Shown: piece by piece, positions 7,356-17,847 of the stretch
Numbering within the stretch: position 1 is the stretch's first letter
Layout: each line of letters begins with the position of its first letter
Source of the DNA: Micromonospora sp. MA102
Lineage (GTDB): Bacteria > Actinomycetota > Actinomycetes > Mycobacteriales > Micromonosporaceae
Assembly (NCBI RefSeq): GCF_025460765.1
Contig: NZ_JAMWEG010000002.1
Location: 607,508 to 671,507, forward strand
DNA length: 64,000 bases
Direction: 5' to 3'
Notes under the pieces: generated by a model
Seen by the model: the letters and a program-made list of their open reading frames with translations, nothing else
Told to the model about the DNA's origin: nothing
Database searches by the model: none
Made by a program: the position numbers and the translations under genes

Positions 7356-8513
7356 ATGGCTGCGTGGCGTCCGCTGGCATCGTTCGGCGTGCTCCTCCTG
7401 CTGTTGCTCGCCGGTTGCCGGCCCGGGGCGCCCGCTCCGGCGCCCGTCGGTCTGGACTGGCGGCCGGTGGTGCTGCCGCAGCCGGCGGGCGGGCCCGGCC
7501 GGCTGCTGCTGCGCGACGCGGCCGGCTGCGCGGGTCGCTGGTTCGTGGTCGGGGCGGTGGCCGACCCGGCCGGGAACACCCGGCCGGCGGCGTGGACGAG
7601 CGACGACGGCCTGTCCTGGCGGGCCCTTCCGGTGGCGCCGGCGTCGTTCTACGGCCGGCAGGATGTCCTCTACGCGGCGGCCTGCCGGGACGGTCGGCTG
7701 GCGGCGCTGGGTGCCCGCAGCGGCGGCGCGCACGGCAATCCACGGGTCAGCGCCTGGACGCAGGCCGGCGGCGTGGCCCTGGTGGAGGCGGGTTCCGCGG
7801 GGGACCTCTCCGGCGGTGTGCCGGACGGCGACGTGGCCCGGGTGGCGGGCGGCCCGGGCGGCTGGCTGGTGGTGGGCGGCGCCGAGCGGGCCCCGGGGAC
7901 CTGGGGCAGCGCGGACGGGCGGGTGTTCCACCGGTGGCCGGTGACCACCGGGGAAGCCGACGTGACCGGCGCGGCGGTCTACGACGTGGTGGCCGGCGCC
8001 GGTGCGTGGTGGGCGGTCGGCTCGGTGATCCGCCGGGGCGGGGGAGTGGACCCGGTCGCCTCGGTGTGGAGCTCGGCTGACGGTCGGGCCTGGCGGCGGG
8101 TGACGCCACCGGCGCCGGACGGTGGGGCGGAGGTGCAGCGGGTGGCGTGGACCGGGGGTGGGCCGGTGGCCGTGGGTCGCTCGGGCGACGGCTTCCGGGC
8201 CTGGTGGTCGGCGGGCGGCCGGTGGTCGTTCGGGGACCGGTTCGGGTCGGCCGGTGCGGGCCGGCTGTCGGCGGTGCGGGGGTTCGGCGTGGCCGGCGCC
8301 GAGCTGTGGGCCGTGGTCACTGGCGGTGACGGCTGCCGGCTGTGGCGGTCGCCGGACCGGGGCCGGTCGTGGCGGGAGGCGGAGCTGCCGGCGGCCCGCC
8401 CGCCGGACGCGCGGGCGGCGGTGACGGCCCAGGACGGGCGGCTGCTGCTGGTCATGGACGACGGTCGTTCCGCCGGGTCCTGGGTGGCATCGTCGCCGGT
8501 CACGGTGCCGTGA
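7356..8513 (+). CDS. Lipoprotein with sialidase-like (BNR) propeller repeats
   Basis: A 385-aa predicted lipoprotein. The N-terminus MAAWRPLASFGVLLLLLLAG ends in the lipobox LLAGC, so it should be anchored outside the membrane. The body holds repeated Trp-rich strands of the type AAWTSDDGLSWRALP, SVWSSADGRAWRRV and RLWRSPDRGRSWREAE, which are Asp-box (SxDxGxxW) motifs of sialidase-like beta-propellers. Catalytic residues of sialidases are not evident, so binding or a structural role is more likely than hydrolysis. TACGAT (7344-7349) ends 6 nt before the ATG and there is no ribosome site, which indicates a leaderless transcript. Confidence 0.75.
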   Translation: MAAWRPLASFGVLLLLLLAGCRPGAPAPAPVGLDWRPVVLPQPAGGPGRLLLRDAAGCAGRWFVVGAVADPAGNTRPAAWTSDDGLSWRALPVAPASFYGRQDVLYAAACRDGRLAALGARSGGAHGNPRVSAWTQAGGVALVEAGSAGDLSGGVPDGDVARVAGGPGGWLVVGGAERAPGTWGSADGRVFHRWPVTTGEADVTGAAVYDVVAGAGAWWAVGSVIRRGGGVDPVASVWSSADGRAWRRVTPPAPDGGAEVQRVAWTGGGPVAVGRSGDGFRAWWSAGGRWSFGDRFGSAGAGRLSAVRGFGVAGAELWAVVTGGDGCRLWRSPDRGRSWREAELPAARPPDARAAVTAQDGRLLLVMDDGRSAGSWVASSPVTVP

Positions 8514-8732
8514 CGACTGCCCCGCCTGCCCGGTTCTTACAGCGATCCCGGCTGATCAGGCACGCCGTGTAACGGTTAGGTGAACCCCACGGCGCAGGTC
8601 TACCCCCGCCGCTGGCCGGTGGGATAACGTCCCGCCCCAGACTGGGAACGTGGTTAGGTCCGTCACGTCCCCGCCAGCTGGTTGTCGGCGGCGGTGCGAC
8701 TCGACCGCGGTGAACGAGAAGGGGTTCGTGCC

Positions 8733-9896
8733 TTGAGGCAGAAGCTCGTGCGGGTTATCGGCGGGGTGGCCCTCGCCGGCGCCCTGGTATTGGGCGCGTC
8801 CGGTTGCAGCAGCAGCGAGGACGGCGGTGGCTCTGGGTCTGACAGCAAGTGCGGCCTCAAGATCGCCTTCTTCGGTGCGCTGACCGGCGACGCGGCCAAC
8901 CTCGGCATCAACATCAAGAACGGCGCGAAGCTCGCCGTTGAGCAGTACAACGAGAAGCACGCGGACTGCAAGGTCGAGCTTGTGGAGAAGGACTCCCAGG
9001 GCGACGAGAAGCAGGCCGCGGGTCTGGCTCGTGAGGTCGTGAAGGACAGCAAGGTCGTCGGTGTCATCGGCCCCGCCTTCTCCGGCGAGACCGAGGCCTC
9101 CGGCCCGATCTGGGAGGAGGCGAAGCTCCCGATCGTGTCGCCGTCGGCGACCCGGCCGAGCCTCAGCACCAAGGGCTGGACGACCTTCCACCGCGCGCTC
9201 GCCAACGACGACGCGCAGGGCCCGGCGGCCGCCAGCTACATCAAGGACGTGCTGAAGGCGCAGAAGGCCTACGTCATCGACGACCAGACGGCGTACGGCG
9301 CCGGCCTGGCCGACGTGGTGAAGCAGAACCTCGGCTCGGTGGTTGCCGGTTCCGACAAGGTCGAGCGCAACGTCACCAAGGACTTCAGCCAGATCATCAC
9401 GAAGATCAGGGCCAGTGGCGCGACGGCCGTCTTCTACGGCGGCTACTACCAGGAGGCCGGTCTGCTCGCCAAGCAGATGAAGGGCCAGGGCGTGCAGGCC
9501 ACGCTGGTCGCGGGTGACGGTGTGAACGACCCGGGCTACATCACGACCGCCGGCAAGGAGAACGCCGAGGGTTCCGTGCTGACCTGCCCGTGCTCCCCGG
9601 CCTCGGCGGCGAAGGGTTCCTTCGTCACCGACTACAAGACCAAGTGGGGCCAGGACGCCGGCACCTACAGCGACATCGCCTTCGACGTCGCGAACATCTT
9701 CATCAAGGGCATCGAGGGTGGCAACACCAGCAAGGCCAAGATGAACGAGTACCTCAAGAGCGTGAACTACGAGGGCATCGCCAACACCTACAAGTTCACC
9801 GACAAGGGCGAGCTCGACCCGTCCTTCCTGAAGGTGTGGGCCTTCACCGTCAAGGGCGGTGCGGTCACCCCCGACCAGGAGATCAAGAAGCAGTGA
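8733..9896 (+). CDS. livK: Branched-chain amino acid ABC transporter, substrate-binding lipoprotein
   Basis: Periplasmic-binding protein type I of the Leu/Ile/Val family, 387 aa, which captures the ligand outside the membrane for the LivHM permease. The start is TTG 8733, placed after GAAGGGG (8717-8723). It gives a short signal MRQKLVRVIGGVALAGALVL and the lipobox GASGC. The body shows CGLKIAFFGALTGDAANLG, VVGVIGPAFSGETEASGP and YVIDDQTAYGAGLADVVKQ, all usual for this family. Codon use is even more G/C-biased at third positions than its neighbours, suggesting high expression. It is first in livKHMGF. The true ligand could be another hydrophobic amino acid. Confidence 0.92.
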   Translation: MRQKLVRVIGGVALAGALVLGASGCSSSEDGGGSGSDSKCGLKIAFFGALTGDAANLGINIKNGAKLAVEQYNEKHADCKVELVEKDSQGDEKQAAGLAREVVKDSKVVGVIGPAFSGETEASGPIWEEAKLPIVSPSATRPSLSTKGWTTFHRALANDDAQGPAAASYIKDVLKAQKAYVIDDQTAYGAGLADVVKQNLGSVVAGSDKVERNVTKDFSQIITKIRASGATAVFYGGYYQEAGLLAKQMKGQGVQATLVAGDGVNDPGYITTAGKENAEGSVLTCPCSPASAAKGSFVTDYKTKWGQDAGTYSDIAFDVANIFIKGIEGGNTSKAKMNEYLKSVNYEGIANTYKFTDKGELDPSFLKVWAFTVKGGAVTPDQEIKKQ

Positions 9897-9940
9897 TCTA
9901 GTGCCGGATCGTCAGGCACGACGGTTCCGCATCTGATGGA

Positions 9941-9972
9941 GACGCGGCCGGGAGCGTGCTCCCGGCCGCGTC
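9941..9972 (+). terminator. Perfect 15-bp hairpin between livK and livH
   Basis: GACGCGGCCGGGAGC (9941-9955) and GCTCCCGGCCGCGTC (9958-9972) are exact reverse complements with a 2-nt centre. The hairpin lies inside the operon, 44 nt after livK and 28 nt before livH. A likely role is partial termination or protection of the livK mRNA 3' end, giving more binding protein than permease. Confidence 0.7.
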
Positions 9973-10000
9973 CGCTATGCACATCCCTCTGGAGCACGAT

Positions 10001-10951
10001 GTGAACTTCGATGCCCTGTTCTCCAACTTTGGGGAACTCACCACTCAGGGGCTCGCGCAGGGGGCGATCTACGCCCTCTTCGCCCTCGGCTACACCCTCG
10101 TCTACGGCGTGCTGCGGCTGATCAACTTCGCACATTCCGAGGTCTTCATGGTCGGCACCTTCGGTGCCGTGCTCGCCTGGCGGGCCCTCGGGCTGAACCA
10201 GGACTCGGCCACGCCGGCCTTCGGCATGGTGGTCGTCTACCTGCTGGTCGGGCTGCTGGCGGCCTGCGCGGTCTCCGGCACCACGGCCCTCGTGCTCGAA
10301 CGGGTCGCGTACCGGCCGCTGCGCCGGCGCAACGCGCCGGTGCTGGCGTTCCTGATCACCGCGATCGGCGCCTCGGTGGTCCTCTCCGAGGCCGTCGGGG
10401 TGTGGACCGAGCGCCGGCCGCTCGGCATGCCGCCGCTGATCCGCCAGCACGACGTGATCTCGTTCGCCGACACCACCATCTCCAACCTGGAGATCGGCAT
10501 CGTGCTCCTGGCGCTGGTGCTCATGCTGGCGTTGGACGTGTTCATCGGGAAGACGCGGCTGGGACGTGGTGTCCGGGCCATCGCGCAGGACCCGAACACG
10601 GCCGCGCTCATGGGCGTCAACAAGGACCGGGTGATCGCCCTGATCTTCGTGCTCGGCGGCGTCATGGCCGGCGCGGCGGCGATCCTCTACAACCTGAAGA
10701 TCGGCAGCACCTACTACTTCGCCGGGTTCGACCTGGGCATCAAGGCGTTCGCCGCCGCGGTGCTCGGCGGCATCGGCAACCTGCGCGGTGCGCTGCTCGG
10801 CGGGCTGCTGCTCGGGACGCTGGAGGGCTGGGGTTCGGCGCTGTTCGGTACGGAGTGGACGCCGGTCGTGGCGTTCGTCGTACTCATCGTGATCCTGCTG
10901 TTCCGGCCGACCGGTCTGCTGGGCGAGTCGCTGGGGAGGGCCCGGGCATGA
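10001..10951 (+). CDS. livH: Branched-chain amino acid ABC transporter permease LivH
   Basis: A membrane permease of the LivH type, 316 aa, forming the channel with LivM. It has about eight hydrophobic segments and the typical opening [20 protein letters not shown] followed by [17 protein letters not shown]. The cytoplasmic loop that docks the ATPase is near [19 protein letters not shown]. The start is GTG 10001, with GGAG 6 nt upstream; the in-frame ATG 9977 lies right after the hairpin and lacks a ribosome site. Its stop overlaps the livM start (ATGA), showing translational coupling. Confidence 0.93.
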   Translation: MNFDALFSNFGELTTQGLAQGAIYALFALGYTLVYGVLRLINFAHSEVFMVGTFGAVLAWRALGLNQDSATPAFGMVVVYLLVGLLAACAVSGTTALVLERVAYRPLRRRNAPVLAFLITAIGASVVLSEAVGVWTERRPLGMPPLIRQHDVISFADTTISNLEIGIVLLALVLMLALDVFIGKTRLGRGVRAIAQDPNTAALMGVNKDRVIALIFVLGGVMAGAAAILYNLKIGSTYYFAGFDLGIKAFAAAVLGGIGNLRGALLGGLLLGTLEGWGSALFGTEWTPVVAFVVLIVILLFRPTGLLGESLGRARA

Positions 10952-12045
10952 CGAAGGTGTTGGACACCGTACGGGCGCGTCAGGACGCGCTCCGCGACCA
11001 GTGGCTCCGGCTGCCCCGGGTGGCGAAGTGGGTCGTCGGTCTCGCGGCGATCGTCTTCTTCTACGCCCTGCCGAACCTGCAGATTCCGGGCCTCAACACC
11101 ACCGAGACGGACTGGGCGACGACCCTGTTCACCGTCTCCTACTACGTGCTGCTCGCGCTGGGCCTGAACATCGTCGTCGGCAAGGCGGGCCTGCTGGACC
11201 TCGGCTACGTCGGCTTCTTCGCCCTCGGCGCGTACACGGTCGGGCAGTTGACCTCGCCGGACAGCGACCTGGGCACCAACTGGGGCTGGCTGGCCGCCGT
11301 GCCGGTCGCGGTCGTCGTGGTGATGATCTCCGGCGTGCTGCTGGGGTGGCCGACGCTGCGGCTGCGCGGTGACTACCTGGCGATCGTCACGCTCGGGTTC
11401 GCCGAGATCATCCGGGTGGTGGCGCAGGCGTGGCCGTTCATGCGCGGCCAGCGGGGCCTGGGCTCGATCCCGCACCCGCCGGGGCAGAAGGCCGACGGCA
11501 CGCCGCTGTTCGGCGTGATCGACGCCCGGCCGTACTACTGGCTGGGTCTGTCGCTGATCCTCATCGTCATCGTGGCGGCACGGAACCTGGACCGCAGCCG
11601 CGTCGGCCGCGCCTGGGTCGCCGTCCGCGAGGACGAGGAGGCGGCGGAGGCGATGGGCGTGCCCACGTTCCGCTTCAAGCTGTGGGCGTTCGCCATCGGC
11701 GCGGCCATCGGCGGGCTCTCCGGCACGCTCTTCGCCGGCACGCTGGGCTTCATCAACTCGCAGAACTTCGCGCTGTTCTTCTCGATCCTGGTGCTCGCCG
11801 GGGTGGTGCTCGGCGGGTCCGGCAACATCGCGGGCGTGATCGTGGGTGGCGCGCTGATCGCCTACCTGCCCGAGCGGCTGCGCGGTGTGCAGATCGCCGG
11901 TCAGGACGCGTTCGAGTACCGGTTCCTGTTCTTCGGCCTGATCCTGATGCTGGTGATGATCTTCCGGCCGCAGGGGCTGATCCCGAACCGGCGCCGTTCG
12001 CTGGAACTCAAGGACCGCGCCAAGGAGGTGACCGTCGGTGAGTGA
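10948..12045 (+). CDS. livM: Branched-chain amino acid ABC transporter permease LivM
   Basis: The second permease subunit, 365 aa. The N-terminus is a charged cytoplasmic stretch; the membrane core begins at [17 protein letters not shown]. Family marks are [40 protein letters not shown] and the docking loop [20 protein letters not shown]. The start ATG 10948 overlaps the livH stop by 4 nt. The C-terminal end overlaps the livG start by 8 nt, so livH, livM and livG are tightly coupled. Confidence 0.94.
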   Translation: MTKVLDTVRARQDALRDQWLRLPRVAKWVVGLAAIVFFYALPNLQIPGLNTTETDWATTLFTVSYYVLLALGLNIVVGKAGLLDLGYVGFFALGAYTVGQLTSPDSDLGTNWGWLAAVPVAVVVVMISGVLLGWPTLRLRGDYLAIVTLGFAEIIRVVAQAWPFMRGQRGLGSIPHPPGQKADGTPLFGVIDARPYYWLGLSLILIVIVAARNLDRSRVGRAWVAVREDEEAAEAMGVPTFRFKLWAFAIGAAIGGLSGTLFAGTLGFINSQNFALFFSILVLAGVVLGGSGNIAGVIVGGALIAYLPERLRGVQIAGQDAFEYRFLFFGLILMLVMIFRPQGLIPNRRRSLELKDRAKEVTVGE

Positions 12046-12899
12046 GACGACCGGTACCCCCGGCTCCGGCACCGAGGAGCAGACCACGACCGTGCCGGCG
12101 CAGTCGACCGGCCCGGATCCGGCCACCAGGGTCGGCGGCGAGCCGCTGCTGGAGGTCCGTGACCTGGTCCTGCGGTTCGGCGGCGTCGTGGCGTTGAACC
12201 AGATCTCGTTCGACATCCGCAAGGGCGAGATCCTCGGGCTGATCGGCCCGAACGGCGCCGGCAAGACCACCTGCTTCAACGCGATCACCGGGGTCTACCG
12301 CCCCACGTCGGGGTCCATCCGATTCCAGGGTGAGTCCCTCGTCGGCAAGAAGAAGTTCGCGATCACCAAGGCGGGCATCGCCCGCACGTTCCAGAACGTG
12401 CGGCTCTTCCCGGAGATGACCGCGCTGGAGAACGTGCAGGTGGGCGCCGACGCGCACCACCGCACGAGTGTGGTCTCGGCGCTGTTCCGGCTGCCGCGGC
12501 ACTGGCGGGAGGAGCGGGAGGGCCGCGAGCTGGCCCGCGAGCTGCTGGACTTCGTCGGCATCGGCCGGCGGGCCGGTGACCTGGCCCGCAACCTGTCGTA
12601 CGGCGAGCAGCGCCGGCTGGAGATCGCGCGTGCGCTGGCCACGAAGCCGACCCTGCTCTGCCTGGACGAGCCGGCGGCCGGGTTCAACCCGGCCGAGAAG
12701 GAGGAGCTGCTCGGGCTGATCCAGCGGATCCGCGACACCGGCGTGACCGTCCTGCTCATCGAGCACGACATGCGCCTGGTCATGGGCGTCACCGACCGGA
12801 TCGTGGTGCTGGAGTTCGGCAAGAAGATCGCCGATGGCCTGCCCGCCGAGGTGCGGGACGACCCGAAGGTGATCGCCGCTTACCTGGGGGTTCCCGAAG

Positions 12900-12910
<11 letters not shown>
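12038..12910 (+). CDS. livG: Branched-chain amino acid ABC transporter ATPase LivG
   Basis: One of two ATPases that power the Liv importer, 290 aa. It shows Walker [10 protein letters not shown], the Q-loop near [14 protein letters not shown], signature [15 protein letters not shown], Walker [14 protein letters not shown], and switch His in [13 protein letters not shown]. About 35 extra N-terminal residues rich in Thr, Gly and Pro precede the domain. The GTG start at 12038 has AAGGAGG (12022-12028) upstream inside livM, which supports this longer N-terminus. It overlaps livF by 11 nt. Confidence 0.95.
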
Positions 12911-13610
<700 letters not shown>

Positions 13611-13634
13611 CCCCCCTCGACAAGGAGCACAACC

Positions 13635-14543
13635 ATGCACAACCTCAATGTCGGTCGGCGGGCGGCCTTCGGCGTCGCCGGCGCGGCCGTCCTGCTGCTG
13701 TCTCTCGCCGCCTGTGGTGAGAAGGAGTCGAACGAGCCCGGCGCCGGCCCGTCGGTGACGGCCTCCGCCGACTCGAACCTGGCCGCGAAGGTGCCGGACG
13801 CCATCAAGGCCGACGGCGTCATCAAGGTCGGCACCGACTCGACGTACGCGCCGGCGGAGTTCCTCGACGCCGACGGCAAGACCGTCATCGGGTTCGACGT
13901 CGAGCTGTTCAACGCCGTCGCGCAGAAGCTCGGCCTGAAGGCGCAGTACGAGTCGGCGCCGTTCGACGCGATCCTGCCCGGCGTCGACTCCGGCAAGTAC
14001 GAGGTCGGCGTCTCGTCGTTCACCGTGAACGCCGAGCGGCTCAAGAGCGTCAACATGGTCAGCTACTTCTCCGCCGGCACCCAGTGGGCGACGAAGAAGG
14101 GCAACCCGGCCGGCGTCGACGTGGAGAACGCCTGCGGCAAGAAGATCGCCGTGCAGGTCGGCACCGTGCAGCTCGACGACATCACCGCGCGGTCGAAGAA
14201 GTGCACCGACGCCGGCAAGCCGGCCATCAAGATCGACCAGTACCAGGCGCAGAGCGACGCGACCGCCGCCGTGGTCAGCGGCAAGGACGACGCCATGCTC
14301 GCCGACTCCCCGGTCGGCGCGTACGCGGTCAAGCAGAGCAACGACGCGCTGCAGCTGCTCGGCGACATCTACGAGTCGGCCCCGTACGGCTACGCGGTGA
14401 AGAAGGACCAGCAGGCCTTCGCCGACGTGCTCAAGGAGGCCGTCCAGGCGGTCATCGCCGACGGCAGCTACAAGGCCGCCCTGCAGAAGTGGGGCGTCGA
14501 CGGCGGTGCCGTCACCACCGCTGAAGTGAACCCGTCGGTCTGA
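13635..14543 (+). CDS. Polar amino acid ABC transporter, substrate-binding lipoprotein
   Basis: A binding protein of the family-3 (glutamate/glutamine/cystine-like) type, 302 aa. The signal peptide ends in the lipobox SLAAC. The mature part begins with a Ser/Pro-rich spacer and then the family pattern VIKVGTDSTYAPAEFLD, VIGFDVELFNAVAQKLGL, and VNAERLKSVNMVSYFSAG. AAGGAG lies 7 nt before ATG 13635. It starts a binding protein - permease - ATPase set. Only one permease gene is present, so a homodimeric channel is expected. The specific amino acid cannot be read out. Confidence 0.9.
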   Translation: MHNLNVGRRAAFGVAGAAVLLLSLAACGEKESNEPGAGPSVTASADSNLAAKVPDAIKADGVIKVGTDSTYAPAEFLDADGKTVIGFDVELFNAVAQKLGLKAQYESAPFDAILPGVDSGKYEVGVSSFTVNAERLKSVNMVSYFSAGTQWATKKGNPAGVDVENACGKKIAVQVGTVQLDDITARSKKCTDAGKPAIKIDQYQAQSDATAAVVSGKDDAMLADSPVGAYAVKQSNDALQLLGDIYESAPYGYAVKKDQQAFADVLKEAVQAVIADGSYKAALQKWGVDGGAVTTAEVNPSV

Positions 14544-14546
14544 CCA

Positions 14547-15524
14547 ATGTCGGTCGACACTGAGACACCCGAACGGGCACGGCCGGAACCCATCAAGGCC
14601 GTGCCCGTCCGGCACCCCGGGCGCTGGCTCGCGGTGGCCGTGATCGCCGTGCTGACGGCCATGTTCGTGCACATGCTGGTCACGAACAAGGCCTTCAACT
14701 GGGCGTTCATGGTCGACGAGATGTTCCGGCCGCCGATCGTCGACGGCCTGCGCGGCACCATCCTGCTGCTCGTCACGTCCATGCTGATCGGTGTCGGACT
14801 CGGCATCGTCATCGCGATCATGCGGTTGTCGGCGAACCCGATCCTGCGCGGCGTCTCCTGGGTGTACACCTGGTTCTTCCGGGCGGTGCCCCGGCTGGTG
14901 CTGGCGATCCTCTTCGGCAACCTGGGCATCCTCTGGGCCCGCATCGAGTTCGGGCTGCCCTTCGACCGGCAGATCGGTGCCCTGTTCGGGGTCGACAACT
15001 TCGAGGCCCGGCTGTTCGGCTTCTCGGCCGTGGAGATCCTCACCGGCTTCGTCGCCGGCATGCTGGCGCTCGGCCTGTCCGAGGCCGCGTACATGGCGGA
15101 GATCGTCCGGGCCGGAATCCAGTCGGTGGACGAGGGCCAGACCGAGGCCGCCCAGGCGCTGGGCCTGAGCCGCGGGCAGATCCTGCGCCGCATCGTGCTG
15201 CCGCAGGCCATGCGGGTGATCGTCCCGCCGACCGGCAACGAGACGATCGCGATGCTCAAGGACACCTCGCTGGTCGCCTTCGTACCGGTGTCGATGGAGC
15301 TGTTCTTCCAGCTCAAGGCGGTGGGCAACCGGACCTTCCAGGTCTTCCCGATGCTCGTGGCGGCCACCCTGTGGTACCTGGTGCTGACCAGCGTGCTGCT
15401 CGTCGGCCAGCACTACCTGGAGCGGCGCTTCGGCCGGGGCTTCGGGCGCACCGCCGACGCGAAGAGCGCGCTCCAGGGCTTCGGCGTCTGGGGCCGGAAC
15501 ACCGGAGGGACGGGGGGCGTATGA
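14547..15524 (+). CDS. Polar amino acid ABC transporter permease (HisM/GlnP type)
   Basis: A membrane permease of 325 aa with about five or six hydrophobic segments after a cytoplasmic N-terminus of about 30 residues. The EAA docking loop is [20 protein letters not shown], followed by [13 protein letters not shown], both diagnostic of the HisMQ/GlnP branch. The spacing of 3 nt from the binding-protein gene and the 4-nt ATGA overlap with the ATPase gene show one operon. It has an unusually large segment between the first membrane spans (around residues 130-160, with [18 protein letters not shown]), as in actinobacterial homologues of this type. Confidence 0.91.
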   Translation: MSVDTETPERARPEPIKAVPVRHPGRWLAVAVIAVLTAMFVHMLVTNKAFNWAFMVDEMFRPPIVDGLRGTILLLVTSMLIGVGLGIVIAIMRLSANPILRGVSWVYTWFFRAVPRLVLAILFGNLGILWARIEFGLPFDRQIGALFGVDNFEARLFGFSAVEILTGFVAGMLALGLSEAAYMAEIVRAGIQSVDEGQTEAAQALGLSRGQILRRIVLPQAMRVIVPPTGNETIAMLKDTSLVAFVPVSMELFFQLKAVGNRTFQVFPMLVAATLWYLVLTSVLLVGQHYLERRFGRGFGRTADAKSALQGFGVWGRNTGGTGGV

Positions 15525-16330
15525 CCGAGCTGACGGTGCCGGCCCAGGCCGGCACGCCCGCGACGGAGTCGGGGCCGATGGTCCGGGCCGAGCAGGTGCA
15601 CAAGTCGTTCGGGCCGCTGGAGGTGCTCAAGGGCATCGACCTGGAGGTGCGCGCCGGAGAGGTGTGCTGCCTGCTCGGGCCGTCCGGCTCCGGCAAGTCC
15701 ACCTTCCTGCGCTGCATCAACCACCTCGAGAAGATCAACGCCGGCCGGATCTGGGTGGACGGCGAGCTGATCGGCTACCGCGAGCACGGCGGCAAGCTGC
15801 ACGAGCTGCGCGAGAAGGAGGTGGCCGCGCAGCGCCGGGCGATCGGCATGGTGTTCCAGCGGTTCAACCTGTTCCCGCACATGACCGTGCTGCAGAACAT
15901 CGTCGAGGCGCCGGTGCTGCTGGGACGGGCCAGGAAGGCCGAGGCCCGGGACCGGGCCGCCCAGTTGCTGGAGCGGGTGGGCCTGGGCGACAAGCTCCAG
16001 GCGTACCCCGGTCAACTCTCCGGCGGGCAGCAGCAGCGGGTGGCGATCGCCCGGGCCCTGGCCATGCAGCCGAAGCTCATGCTGTTCGACGAGCCGACCA
16101 GCGCGCTCGACCCGGAACTCGTCGGCGAGGTGCTCGACGTGATGAAGGACCTGGCCCGCGACGGCATGACGATGATCGTGGTGACCCACGAGATCGGCTT
16201 CGCGCGGGAGGTCGGCGACTCGCTGGTCTTCATGGACGGTGGTGTCGTCGTCGAGCAGGGCGATCCGCGTGCGGTGATCGCGGATCCGAAGCACGAGCGG
16301 ACCAAGGCGTTCCTGGCCAAGGTTCTCTGA
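15521..16330 (+). CDS. Polar amino acid ABC transporter ATPase (GlnQ type)
   Basis: An ATPase of 269 aa that energises the preceding permease. It has Walker [15 protein letters not shown]-loop [19 protein letters not shown], signature [19 protein letters not shown], Walker [20 protein letters not shown], and switch His in [14 protein letters not shown]. The segment ATMVFQ is here [12 protein letters not shown], typical of GlnQ/HisP. ATG 15521 overlaps the permease stop. It is the last gene of the eight-gene run, and a strong stem-loop follows. Confidence 0.94.
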   Translation: MTELTVPAQAGTPATESGPMVRAEQVHKSFGPLEVLKGIDLEVRAGEVCCLLGPSGSGKSTFLRCINHLEKINAGRIWVDGELIGYREHGGKLHELREKEVAAQRRAIGMVFQRFNLFPHMTVLQNIVEAPVLLGRARKAEARDRAAQLLERVGLGDKLQAYPGQLSGGQQQRVAIARALAMQPKLMLFDEPTSALDPELVGEVLDVMKDLARDGMTMIVVTHEIGFAREVGDSLVFMDGGVVVEQGDPRAVIADPKHERTKAFLAKVL

Positions 16331-16342
16331 GCCCGCCGCCGC

Positions 16343-16376
16343 TACGCCGGCCGGAGGAGGTCCACCGGCCGGCGTA
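16343..16376 (+). terminator. Stem-loop after the amino acid transporter genes
   Basis: TACGCCGGCCGG (16343-16354) and CCGGCCGGCGTA (16365-16376) are exact reverse complements with a 10-nt loop, 12 nt after the last ABC gene. It is the only strong hairpin between 13.6 and 16.4 kb apart from coding sequence. Confidence 0.65.
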
Positions 16377-16429
16377 CGCGGGCGGTCGCGGCGACCCCAC
16401 CGGACCGGCACCCACCCGGCGCGGGATCG

Positions 16430-16641
16430 TCAACCGGTCCGGGTGCGGAGGCCCCGCGCCAGGCTGGGGATCTCGAAGTCGACGCCGACGGCCCGGGCGA
16501 GCGCGGCGGCGAGGGTGGTGGCCACCATCGCGGCGAGCGTGGCGACGAGCCGGTGACGGCGAGCCCGCGGAGTCGGTGGGTGTGGCTGGTCCGGCCCGGT
16601 GCCGGCCGCGCGGCGACCCCGGTGTCATCCATGCTGCTCAT
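16430..16641 (-). pseudogene. Probable remnant of a DUF6069-type membrane protein gene
   Basis: In the frame ending at the stop 16430-16432 the minus strand reads RARRHRLVATLAAM, then a hydrophobic stretch and ALARAVGVDFEIP before a premature end after SLARGLRTRTG. This is one membrane span followed by the GVDFE-P motif that I associate with DUF6069, a four-span membrane family. The frame has no start codon upstream of the hydrophobic part. A plausible N-terminus (MSSMDDTGVAARPAPG, ATG 16641) exists in another frame, so a frameshift plus a C-terminal truncation would explain the pattern. It lies just after the sigma factor gene on the same strand. The family assignment is from memory of the motif. 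Confidence 0.4.
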
Positions 16642-16674
16642 GTCGTTCCGCCATGATCGGGTTCCACGCCGGGA

Positions 16675-17673
16675 CTACTCCGTGCTGTCGGCTGGCAGGC
16701 GCTCCGGGAGCCCGAGCCGCGGGAACTGGTTGTTGTGGAAGATGGTGATCTCGGTGATCGCGCCGCCGGTGATGCGCAGGACGTCGATGGTCAGCGGCAG
16801 GTACGCGTGTTCCTGCTCGTGCCAGAGGTAGAAGGCGGCGGCGGGTTGCCGGTTGACGGACGTGCCGACGCAGCGCAGCCGTCCCAGGTCCTCGAAGCCG
16901 TCCCCGATCCAGTCGTTCAGCACCGCGTCGCGCCCGACGTGCAGGCCCGGCGTGGGTGGCATCGCGCAGCGGACGTCCTCGCGCAGCATGACGGCGAGAG
17001 CGTCGGTGTCCTTGGCGAGGCTGGCGTCGGTGAAGCGGCGCACCAGCTCGCGCGTGCCGGCGTCCTCCCCGCTGCCGGTCCAGTCCTGCCGCTCGGCGGG
17101 CAGGTGCTCCCGCATGCCGGCGCGGGCCCGCTGCAGCGCGCTGTTCACGGAGTTGACCGAGTCCCCGAGGAGTTCCGCGACGTGCTTCGCCGGCCAGCCC
17201 AGCACGTCGCGCAGGATCAGCACGGCCCGCGGGCGCGGCGCGAGGTGCTGGACCGCGACGAGGTACGCCAGCTCGATCGTCTCCCGCGCGACAGCGACCG
17301 CCTCCGGCTCGTCCGCGCCGCTTGCGGGCACCTCGTCGAGCAGCCGGTCCGGGTAGGGCTGCAACCACGGCACCTCCCCGCCGGTCGCCGGGTTCGGGCG
17401 GCGTCTGGCGAGCAGGTCCAGGCAGGCGTTGGTGGCGATCCGGTACAGCCAGGCCCGCAACGTCGACCGCCCCGCGAAGGTCTCCCGCCGCCGCCAGGCC
17501 CGCAGGAACGTCTCCTGCACCGCGTCCTCGGCGTCCTCGAACGACCCGAGCATCCGATAGCAGTGCACGTGCAACTCCCGCCGGTGCCGCTGCGCCAACC
17601 TTGAGAACACCGGCTCGTCGACCTCACCCAGACCGCCCACGCCCAACCCCTCCAGCCGCATGCCCGCACCCAT
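16675..17673 (-). CDS. Sigma-70 family factor of the SigG/SigJ type with SnoaL-like C-terminal domain
   Basis: An ECF-like sigma factor of 332 aa with its own regulatory domain. Region 2 covers about residues 20-85 (LHVHCYRMLGSFEDAEDAVQ, the -10-reading core, and LRAWLYRIATNACLDLLA). The hallmark WLQPYPDRLLDE follows. Region 4 is about 130-195 (PRPRAVLILRDVLGWPAKHV, NSVNSALQRARAGM). Residues 215-332 form a SnoaL-like domain (TRELVRRFTDASLAKDTDAL, ITEITIFHNNQFPRLGLPE), which in these groups modulates activity in place of an anti-sigma factor. The start ATG 17673 follows GGAGGG with 8 nt spacing; an upstream GTG at 17733 is less likely. The remnant membrane gene lies downstream. Confidence 0.9.
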   Translation of the reverse strand: MGAGMRLEGLGVGGLGEVDEPVFSRLAQRHRRELHVHCYRMLGSFEDAEDAVQETFLRAWRRRETFAGRSTLRAWLYRIATNACLDLLARRRPNPATGGEVPWLQPYPDRLLDEVPASGADEPEAVAVARETIELAYLVAVQHLAPRPRAVLILRDVLGWPAKHVAELLGDSVNSVNSALQRARAGMREHLPAERQDWTGSGEDAGTRELVRRFTDASLAKDTDALAVMLREDVRCAMPPTPGLHVGRDAVLNDWIGDGFEDLGRLRCVGTSVNRQPAAAFYLWHEQEHAYLPLTIDVLRITGGAITEITIFHNNQFPRLGLPERLPADSTE

Positions 17674-17847
17674 CACGTCATCCCTCCGCCGCGTCGTGTC
17701 CCGTCCCAGGTATGACGGGTGCGGGCACCACAACTCATCACCATCAGCGGGGAAATGCTCAATATGTGCTCAGCGGGAAGTCGGCCGTGGCGCACCACGC
17801 TCCGCGCGGAGCGCAGTTCGTCGGGCCCACGGACTAGAGTCGCTGCC

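Noticed and set aside
9977..10000. ATG 9977 as livH start
   Set aside because: It follows the hairpin directly and lacks a ribosome site; GTG 10001 has GGAG at ideal spacing.
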